From Thalassiosira profunda (taxonomy: Eukaryota > Bacillariophyta > Thalassiosirophyceae > Thalassiosirales > Thalassiosiraceae), in the NCBI GenBank assembly GCA_036939355.1, contig JALLAP010000419.1, positions 1-13,202 of the forward strand: a stretch of DNA of 13,202 nucleotides, given 5' to 3'. The notes under the pieces are model-generated. The model had not been told where the DNA came from. It ran no database searches and worked only from the letters and a program-made list of their open reading frames with translations. This document shows, piece after piece, positions 6,699-13,202 of the stretch (its first letter is position 1; every line of letters starts with the position of its first letter). A program made the position numbers and the translations under genes.

Positions 6699-7847
6699 AT
6701 GTCGCGCAACTCTTCAGCTCCAGATGCAAATAATGAGCACTCGTCGCCACCTGCGTCGCTCTCGCCCCTCTCCTCGCGCTTTGCAGCCGAGGCCGAGAAG
6801 GAGAATATTCGTCGCCTCAGGCAGGAATGCCGGGGCCTCGCGACGGCACTAGGGCATCTGAAACCGAACACGAAAGAATGGGCACTGATCAAATCCAAGC
6901 TCGACATTGCAAATGAGGAGCTGGCGTGCGTGCTCGAGGATCGCACGCTGTTCCGGAGCTTTACGGGGGATGGAAACGATGCCGAGATAGGGTCTGACGA
7001 AGATGAGCAGTCTTTCCCAACGCCTCCATTGGGAAGCAAACAACAAGCGGTTGGATGCGATGAATTGGCTTCACGTATCCGGACGCCTCCTCTGATGGCC
7101 AAAACAGACGCAGAGATTGTCGATAGGATCACTGCTCCAGAGCCTCAACTGGCGATCACTGGTCCAAAGGGAGATGATACGCCGGAAAAGTATTCACTCG
7201 AATGGTTTCGCAGTAGAATGAAAGACGATTCAACACAAAAGCAAGGTGATGCATTAAATCCACTGCCCGACGAGGGGACTGCCGAATTGAGTGTTTCGTC
7301 TGATAACAGCGAACATCATAGCAAATTGGAGAGCTCGGCCTCGTCGATCGAAGAAACGAACACAGATCAACAAAATGGCGACAGTGGCAACCTAGACATT
7401 GATGATCTTTTGGCAACGCTCAAGACTGTTCCAAGGTACAGCTTGGAATGGTTCGAGATCAGACAAGCCATTACTGACCAACGGATTCAACAACAACAAA
7501 GCGACGACGGCACTTTCGCTGTCAAATCGCAGAGCTCAGCCTCGTCGCTCGCCGAAACGAGCGAACAAAATGGCGTCATAGGCCACCTAAACCGAAAGCT
7601 CAAGACTGTTCCAAGGTACAGCTCGGAATGGTTTGAGATTAGGCAATCCATTAATGATCTGCGGATTCAACAACAAAACGACGGTTCATGCAATTCGAGT
7701 GGATCTGGAAATAGAGAGAGGAGTAGCACCGAGCTGAGGGTGCTGCATCTATCGGAACAACTGAAAAACATGGAGAAGTTCAGCCTGGATTGGTTTCAGG
7801 CGAAGAAGGAAGTAGAAGAACTGAAAAGGCTTGGGGTTGGAGCCTGA
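6699..7847 (+). CDS. Acidic protein with five YSLEWF-type repeats, function unknown
   Basis: A single-exon frame of 382 codons with a TGA stop. There is no signal peptide or membrane segment, so a cytosolic or nuclear location is likely. The protein is hydrophilic, rich in Ser, Gln, Asp and Glu, and punctuated by a short motif with consensus LKxxxxYSLEWFxIRQxI. Copies are at residues about 51-75 (degenerate, with TKEWALIKSKL), 162-174 (EKYSLEWFRSRM), 241-262 (PRYSLEWFEIRQAITDQR), 301-322 (PRYSSEWFEIRQSINDLR) and 355-376 (EKFSLDWFQAKKEVEELK). Copies 3 and 4 lie in tandem 60-residue units that also repeat SSASS and ET upstream and RIQQQ downstream. The aromatic core followed by a charged helix suggests a short helical interaction module. 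I recognise no named domain. It lies 307 bp upstream of BiP on the same strand. Confidence 0.82.
   Translation: MSRNSSAPDANNEHSSPPASLSPLSSRFAAEAEKENIRRLRQECRGLATALGHLKPNTKEWALIKSKLDIANEELACVLEDRTLFRSFTGDGNDAEIGSDEDEQSFPTPPLGSKQQAVGCDELASRIRTPPLMAKTDAEIVDRITAPEPQLAITGPKGDDTPEKYSLEWFRSRMKDDSTQKQGDALNPLPDEGTAELSVSSDNSEHHSKLESSASSIEETNTDQQNGDSGNLDIDDLLATLKTVPRYSLEWFEIRQAITDQRIQQQQSDDGTFAVKSQSSASSLAETSEQNGVIGHLNRKLKTVPRYSSEWFEIRQSINDLRIQQQNDGSCNSSGSGNRERSSTELRVLHLSEQLKNMEKFSLDWFQAKKEVEELKRLGVGA
7332..7680 (+). repeat. Tandem duplicated coding units in the YSLEWF-repeat gene
   Basis: Unit 1 begins at about 7332 (AGC TCG GCC TCG TCG) and unit 2 at about 7533 (AGC TCA GCC TCG TCG). The stretch CTCAAGACTGTTCCAAGGTA begins at 7419 and again at 7599, an exact 180-bp offset. 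High nucleotide identity in the core, with diverged linkers of different length, points to a fairly recent in-frame duplication followed by small indels. Confidence 0.85.
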
Positions 7848-8154
7848 TGGCAGCTAGTGCATGGTGCAGGATGCCCACTTTTAAGATGAAGATCTTTTGC
7901 TCTCGCCTCGCGATGCATTTCCAGCTGGAATTGGTGCAACAGAGTTGAGCGGAGGCGGAAGAAGGGTAGCAGCGACTCTGTTGGTCGTGCTTTCAACGTG
8001 GAATGTCAATTGATCCTGATCGTGGTCAATCAGTCGCGTCGCACGACAAGATTGCTGCATGTTGCATGGTCTCACAAAAAGCAAAGGCTTGCAATCGCAA
8101 GAACTGTTGCCATCGACCAACATACCCAAGGACCTCACCAAACACACCAATACA
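7848..8154. promoter_or_regulatory. Promoter region of the BiP gene
   Basis: These 307 bp lie between the YSLEWF-repeat stop and the BiP start. Two CGTGG elements, at 7997-8001 and 8021-8025, are each followed by TCAAT (8006-8010 and 8026-8030). CGTGG and CCAAT/ATTGG are the halves of animal ER-stress elements, but neither copy has the right spacing or a full CCAAT, so this is only a resemblance. A reversed CCAAT box (ATTGG) occurs at 7930-7934. The frame on the other strand (7881-8195) runs into BiP exon 1 and has no protein features. Confidence 0.45.
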
Positions 8155-10497
8155 ATGATCAAGAGATTGATACTCGTAGCTTGTAAGTGGAGCATCCTCG
8201 CTGCGTTCCGAGAGGCATCGAACTAACACTCTCTTATCCTGTACGTTTCTCAGTGGCTCTATTGAGCCTGGCATCCCTCGCGTCAGCCCTCCACGAGGAA
8301 GCGGCGAAGAAGAGCAAGCTGATTGGCATAGATCTTGGCACCACGTATTCATGCGTCGGCGTCTACAAGAATGGAAATGTCGAAATCATCGCCAACGACC
8401 AAGGAGTGAGTAGCCGTTCCAACATGATTGCACCTGGAGATTATACGCTCACTTTCATCGCATCCTTGCCTTCCCTCAGAACCTCATTACACCCTCCTAC
8501 GTCGCCTTTACTGACAAGGGAGAACGTTTGGTTGGCGACGCGGCCAAGAACCAGGCCACCATCAATCCCACCAACACTATCTTCGATGTGAAGCGTCTCA
8601 TCGGACGAGAGTATTCTGACAAGTCTGTGGTAGGTGCCAGTATTGATCTCGTCCAAGACATATCATTGCGTCGCAAAACTCAATCACTTCATTTGCACTA
8701 TCAGCAAGCCGACAAGAAGCTCATGCCATACGCAATCACCTCGATCAACAACAAGCCGATGATCGAGGTCGTCACCAACAGCACCCGTACCACATATGCC
8801 CCCGAAGAGATCTCTGCAATGATACTCCAAAAGATGAAGACAACTGCCGAGGCTTTTCTCGGCGAGGAGGTGAAAGATGCCGTGATTACAGTGCCTGCCT
8901 ACTTCAACAACGATCAGCGCAAGGCGACCAAGGACGCTGGAAAGATTGCTGGCCTGAACGTGGAGCGCATTATCAACGAACCCACCGCGGCCGCCATGAG
9001 TTTTGGACTCGACAAGACGAACTCTGGAGACTCCAAGGTCCTTGTCTATGACCTAGGAGGTGAGTTGTTGTCTCCCACCATGTGCAGCCTAGAGCGTTGC
9101 CAGCTCTCCTTCACCCTTTCTTAACTGCTTCCCTCGCTCTCAGGCGGGACCTTTGACGTCACCCTTCTTGAGATTGACAACGGTGTCTTCGAAGTCCTGG
9201 CCACCAACGGCGACACCCACCTCGGAGGCGAGGACTTCGACCAGCGCGTGCTGCAGTACTACATGAAGGCGATGAAGAAGAAGAGCAACATCGACATCTC
9301 GGGCGACAAGCGCGCCCTTCAGAAGCTCAGGAAGGAGGTCGAGCGCGCCAAGCGATCCCTGTCGTCACAGCAACAAGTTCGTCTCGAGATCGACGAGCTG
9401 GCCCCGGGCTATGACCTCAGCGAGACTCTCACCCGCGCCCGCTTTGAAGAGCTCAACAACGACTTGTTCAAGAAGACTCTGGGTCCTGTGGGCAGAGTCC
9501 TGAAGGACGCAGGCGTCGATAAGAGCGAGGTCGATGAGGTGGTGCTGGTTGGGGGCTCAACGCGTATCCCCAAGGTCCAGTCCTTGCTCTCCGACTTCTT
9601 CGGCAAGGAGCCATCCAAGGGCGTAAACCCTGATCAAGCCGTGGCCGAAGGCGCGGCAATCCAAGGTGAGAGCGGCTCGACTCTGCTCACTTGGAGACTT
9701 GGAATGGTCTGAACTAATAATCCTTCGCTCTTGACTCAATTGCAGGAGGAGTTCTCGCCGGAGACTCCGAGTTGGGCAGCGTAATCCTCCTCGACGTCAT
9801 TCCATTGAGCCAGGGCATTGAGACCGTCGGTGGCGTCATGACCAAGCTGATCGATCGCGGGACCTCCATCCCGACCAAGAAGACCAAGGTGTTCAGCACC
9901 TCCACAGACAACCAGCCAGCCGTCAACATCCAGGTCTTCGAGGGAGAGAGGTCCATGACCAAGGACAACCACGTCCTTGGATCCTTCGACCTCAAAGGTA
10001 TTCCTCCGGCGCCTCGTGGCGTGCCCCAAATCGAGGTGTCGTTCGAGGTCGACGCCAACGGAATCCTACAAGTGTCCGCCGAGGATATGGGTACCGGCAA
10101 GGCCGAGAAGATCACTATCACGGCCGACACGGGCCGTTTGTCGGAGGAAGACATTGATCGTATGGTGAAGGAAGCCGAGGAGTTTGCGGAGCAAGACAAG
10201 GCCCTCAAGGATAGAATCGACTGCAGGAACGGGCTCGAGTCTTATCTGTACAACCTCCAGAACACTCTGGAGGACGACGAGGCTCAGGGCAACATCTCTG
10301 CAGCCGACAAGAAGGATCTCCTTGATATCACCGACGAAGCTCTCGATTGGGTTGACGACTTCATCGAGCTTGATGACTGCAAGGCCAAACAGCTAGAGGT
10401 TGAGAACGTGGCCAATCCTATCATGAGGAGCTTCTATTCCGGTGCAGGCGGTGGTGACGGCGGGCATACGGCGGACTTTGGAGACGATGAGTTGTAA
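8155..10497 (+). CDS. BiP: ER-lumenal HSP70 chaperone BiP, six exons, C-terminal DDEL
   Basis: Exons: 8155-8182, 8254-8405, 8480-8629, 8705-9059, 9144-9665 and 9746-10497; all introns are GT-AG, 71-84 bp. The product has 652 residues. It is an ATP-driven chaperone that folds secretory proteins, including plastid precursors entering the ER. Residues 1-21 ([20 protein letters not shown]) are a signal peptide interrupted by a phase-1 intron after residue 9. HSP70 signatures: [12 protein letters not shown] (35-46), VYDLGGGTFDV (224-234) and [14 protein letters not shown] in exon 5. The interdomain linker [18 protein letters not shown] opens the substrate-binding domain, followed by the helical lid and a Gly-rich tail ending FGDDEL. 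DDEL is the ER-retention form known in diatoms. Length and motifs match a complete family member. Intron 3 is 75 bp with no in-frame stop. Confidence 0.97.
8630..8704 (+). other. BiP intron 3: 75 bp, frame-preserving, stop-free
   Basis: The donor is GTG|GTAGGT and the acceptor is ATCAG|CAAGCC. The intron is phase 0, divisible by three, and lacks a stop codon in the gene frame. Its removal joins KSV to [10 protein letters not shown], which matches the continuous HSP70 sequence. Retention would add 25 residues within the nucleotide-binding domain and would escape nonsense-mediated decay. Confidence 0.85.
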
Positions 10498-10609
10498 GAT
10501 GCAGGACGTTTAGTGTATTAATTGTGCTCCAGCCCAGGGCTGGATAACTGTTAGGCATGTTTGTGAAAGAGTCTGACGCAACATCGAACGGAGGTAGTGG
10601 CTAAGCCAT
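10498..10609. other. Convergent intergenic region with inverted repeat
   Basis: Only 112 bp separate the stop codons of BiP (+) and the HA-domain gene (-), so their 3' UTRs probably overlap. An inverted repeat with 7-base arms, CCAGCCC-A-GGGCTGG, spans 10529-10543, starting 32 bp after the BiP stop. It can form a short stem only if the innermost pair opens to give a 3-base loop; a terminator role is unproven in a eukaryote. Confidence 0.55.
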
Positions 10610-13202
10610 TCACTTGAGTCTCCGCGCAGGATTCCACTCGAAGCCCACAGAGTCGAGCTTGGCGATCCTTTCGGGAGTCATGTGACACATCTGCCGCCTC
10701 TCGCCGGGTGCGAGGGGGTAGTTCCTCTTCTTGTAGATGCGGAACTGTCCGCGCTGCTTGAAGACCCAATAGGCCAGGGGCTGGTTCTTGGGATACGTCG
10801 AAGGGACGTTGCAGTGTCCATGCTGCTCTTTGAACTGCTTCAGCTCCTCGAGCCGCGTGTCCCACGGCGTCCGGCTCACGCGGATCGCCCACTTGAAGNT
10901 CTTTGAACTGCTTCAGCTCCTCGAGCCGCGTGTCCCACGGCGTCCGGCTCACGCGGATCGCCCACTTGAAGCCCAACTCGCCGAGGTCGCGCATCCTCTC
11001 CTCGGTGAGACTCGTCTGCAATCCCTGCTGGAGCTTCCGGTACTCGGTCCTCTGCCGATTCACGAACGCGCCCAACGCCGGGTTGGGACGGTACTTGAGC
11101 GGCACGTCCACGTCGCCGTGCTGAGCGAGGTACTCCCTCAGCTCCTTGAGCCAGTTGTCCCACGACCCGTTCGTCTCGCGGAGACTCCACTTGAAGTCCA
11201 GACTGTTCAGCTTGTCGACCTTCTCCCGCGTCATGTAGCTGGGCTTCTTCTTGAGCAGCCGGCGGTACTGGAAGCGCTGCTCGTTCACCCAATAGCCAAG
11301 GCTGGGATTCTTTCCGTAGACCTTGGGCACGTTGCAGTGCCCGTTCTCCGTCCGGAATTGCTTGAGCTCCTTGAACCGGTCGTTCCAGCTGGTGTGGCTG
11401 TCGCGCATGGCCCACGTGAAGCCCAGCCGTTCCAGGTCGTCGCAGCGCTCGGGAGTCATGCTGCTGGGCTTGCCCATCCGCATCTTCTTGAACTCGGCGC
11501 GCTGCCGGTTGACGAAGGTTCCCAACGAGGGGTTCGCCTCGTACTTGAGCGGGACCTCGCAGTCGCCAAACTTCGACTTGTAGTCCTTCAGGAGCCTCAT
11601 CCAGTTGTTCCAGGAAGAGTGGTTCTTCGCGCCGTGGCTCGTGATGGAGGGAGCAGGACCGCTGCGTCGCGCGCCTGAGCGCTGCGATGGGAAGCCACTG
11701 GGAGGAAGACCCCACACGAACCCCATCTGCGTGAGTGCCCGCGACCGGGTTGGGGTCATGGTGCACGGCTCCATTGGCCCATTGCCGCCATCGTCGTCGC
11801 CGGCACTCGCGTCCGCCTCGCGGTGGATGTTGCGCTGCATCCGCTGGTACTGGCTGCGCTGCTCGTTGCACCAATCGTGCAGCGTCCCGTAGTGAGTGCC
11901 CACGCCGTACCCCTGGGGAACGTCGCAGTGCCCGAACTGGAGGAGGAACTGGTGCAGCAGGTGCTGGTGCTTCTTCCACTGGGCCTGCTCGCTCATAGCA
12001 GTGGGATCGTTGGACTGGACGTCGCCACCACCGCTCGGCGCGGGGTCAGGCGTGGCCTTCGGGCCTCCGTGCTGGTAGTACGGCGAGTAATATCCTCCCG
12101 GGGCGTGAGGAGAGGGATATCCCGATCCAATCGGCATCGCCGGAGGCATGATGTTGTGCCCGCCCCAAGCTTGAGGATTGGACTGGGCCACGTGAGGAGG
12201 AAGCGACTCGGACCCTGCCCAGGGCTGGTGAACCATCGGCGCCAACGCCGGGCTGTGAGACTCGTCGCTCACGGCCTGCCGAATGTGGTGTCCCGGCGAG
12301 GGCGTCACCGGATCGAGCTTGCCATCCTCCTCCTTTACTGCATCCGCGTTCCGAGCAGTGATCGTCGTGCCCGCGTGAGACCTCGACTGCCCTCGCAAGT
12401 GGCTCCTCGGCGGATTGAACTCGGGCGACGTCTCGGCCCCTTCCTGGCCCACCACTTGCGACACGGCCCTCGGGGTCGAATGGCTGGCGGGGTGGGATGC
12501 AGGAGGCTGCCAATTGTACGAAGGCTGGTACGGACTGGGCGGACTCCCGACGCTCTTGCTCGGGACGTTGTAGATGGTCTGCCCCGGGCTCTGGTGCTGG
12601 GTGGGCCCTGCGTAGGGCGGGCGGTGCGGGCTGTGGACCAATTCCGCTGGAAACCGAGGAGGAGGCAGCTTGGGCACGCCGTCCTTGCCCAGGGGCTTGT
12701 TGATGGCCGGTGGACTCTCGGGCTTGAGCTCCACGGGGCTCAACTTGAGGCCCTTCCGGGGAGGAGTCGACATCGGGCTCATTTGCAGCTTGGGCAAGGG
12801 GAACCCGTTGGCAGTGGACTCGAAGTCAAATGTCTCGGCGCCGTCGACAAACATGCCAAACGACATCGAGCCTCCCAGGGACGGCGATCCACGGGGAGAG
12901 CCCCTGGGAGAGGCCCTCGGAGACGCTCCCATGAGGCTGTCCTTGAGGTACTCGGAGAAGGAGCCGTCGTCGCGAATGTCGTGAGACAGACTGAACTTGA
13001 TGGGGTAGGGCTCTTCGTCGCCAAGGCCGCCGGCAGCAGCAGCCGGTGCTGTGGCAGCGGCGCCCGGCGCGGCATTGGCCTCGGCGGGGGCGCCCCGGAA
13101 GACGCCCGCGGGCTTCTTCTTCTTGCCCAGGAACCGCGGCGGGGTCTTGCGGCGCTGCTCGGGGTCGAAATCATGCTTGGGCGGGCTGAAGGCGAGGTCC
13201 CA
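10610..13202 (-). CDS. Protein with five tandem helicase-associated (HA) domains, N-terminus beyond window
   Basis: The frame is open from the right edge (13202) and stays open across Met 12932, so that Met is internal; 839 codons are visible once the duplication at the N gap (10899) is collapsed. The stop is TGA at 10610-10612. Residues 1-90 include basic KKKK and SPPKHDFDPEQRRK segments and an Ala/Pro stretch. Residues about 90-400 are Pro/Ser/Gly/His-rich and probably disordered. Residues about 405-835 hold five HA domains (PF03457 type), each W-x(~4)-L-x-x-F/Y ... G-H/D-C/V-x-V-P-x-x-Y ... L-x-x-W/F-V-x-x-Q-R-x-x-Y/F ... M-T-x-x-R-x-x-x-L-x-x-L-G-F-x-W. Trp at each start and the GFxW end are clear. 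HA domains are predicted nucleic-acid-binding modules, first seen attached to bacterial helicases and expanded in diatoms. No helicase core is visible here, so a DNA- or RNA-binding regulator is the likeliest role. Confidence 0.88.
10631..11979 (-). repeat. Five-copy HA-domain array with alternating B-A-B-A-B subtypes
   Basis: Approximate copies (minus strand): HA1 11979-11700, HA2 11615-11400, HA3 11390-11180, HA4 11165-10955, HA5 10945-10631 (spanning the gap duplication). HA2 and HA4 share VPLKY and FVNRQR with E-Y/F-K (type A). HA1, HA3 and HA5 share G-H-C and W-C/V-x-x-QR-x-Q-Y/F (type B). HA1 carries an acidic insert ADASAGDDDGGNG and HA5 a longer linker before its MTPER segment. Confidence 0.8.
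10827..10971. repeat. 72-bp duplication flanking gap N at 10899 (assembly overlap)
   Basis: Bases 10827-10898 and 10900-10971 are identical on either side of a single N. The segment encodes the HA4-HA5 junction (SRTPWDTRLEELKQFK on the minus strand). Dropping one copy plus the N joins the upstream and downstream frames into one uninterrupted fifth HA domain. Confidence 0.92.

Noticed and set aside
7881..8195. Minus-strand ORF with a hydrophobic N-terminus upstream of BiP
   Set aside because: It overlaps BiP exon 1 and the promoter region, the hydrophobic stretch is antisense to leader sequence, and the remainder has no coherent features.
8630..8704. BiP intron 3 as constitutive coding sequence
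   Set aside because: It is open in frame, but the 25 residues interrupt the continuous HSP70 alignment (KSV-QADKK) and both splice sites fit the consensus.
10529..10543. Rho-independent-type terminator after BiP
   Set aside because: There is no T-run after the stem, the loop is too small, and the gene is eukaryotic with spliceosomal introns.
12670..12984. Plus-strand ORF opposite the HA-protein N-terminal region
   Set aside because: It mirrors the Pro/Ser-rich coding region on the minus strand and ends without domains; a shadow frame.
1..13202. CRISPR arrays, transposons, tRNA or rRNA genes, phage or plasmid functions
   Set aside because: By eye I saw no regularly spaced repeats, transposase or integrase motifs, terminal inverted repeats with target duplications, or tRNA/rRNA-like segments on either strand.

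Overview
The window looks like nuclear DNA from a diatom, or at least a photosynthetic stramenopile. The signs are short GT-AG spliceosomal introns (71-115 bp, one of 283 bp), two proteins with a signal peptide followed at once by a Phe-containing 'AF'-type plastid cleavage motif, an ER BiP ending in DDEL (the diatom form of KDEL), and a large protein with tandem helicase-associated (HA) domains, a family expanded in diatoms. A Thalassiosira-like centric diatom is plausible, but I cannot prove it from sequence alone.

Layout, left to right. The 3' half of a chorismate synthase gene (+, to 680) converges on a three-exon gene (-, 917-1635) for a 106-residue basic plastid-targeted protein that no single ORF reveals. 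A 298-bp divergent promoter region separates it from a long single-pass membrane protein (+, 1934-5061). That protein has a very basic, serine-rich N-terminal tail packed with R-R-x-S kinase-consensus sites, one transmembrane helix, a Ser/Thr/Pro linker and a C-terminal DOMON domain. Next come a two-exon plastid-targeted coiled-coil protein (+, 5444-6245), an acidic protein with a novel 'YSLEWF' repeat (+, 6699-7847), and a complete six-exon gene for the ER chaperone BiP/HSP70 (+, 8155-10497). BiP converges on an HA-repeat protein (-, 10610 to beyond the right edge).

Three single-N gaps (3083, 4018, 10899) are each flanked by a 72-bp direct duplication. Collapsing each duplication restores the reading frame in both affected genes, so these are unmerged contig overlaps and not biological repeats. 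One overlap carries three synonymous differences, which suggests two alleles of a diploid genome.

The genes do not form an operon or an obvious shared pathway; this is ordinary eukaryotic gene packing with gaps of about 110-450 bp. The parts least explained by known families are the DOMON protein with its multi-site basic tail, the YSLEWF-repeat protein and the two small plastid-targeted proteins.
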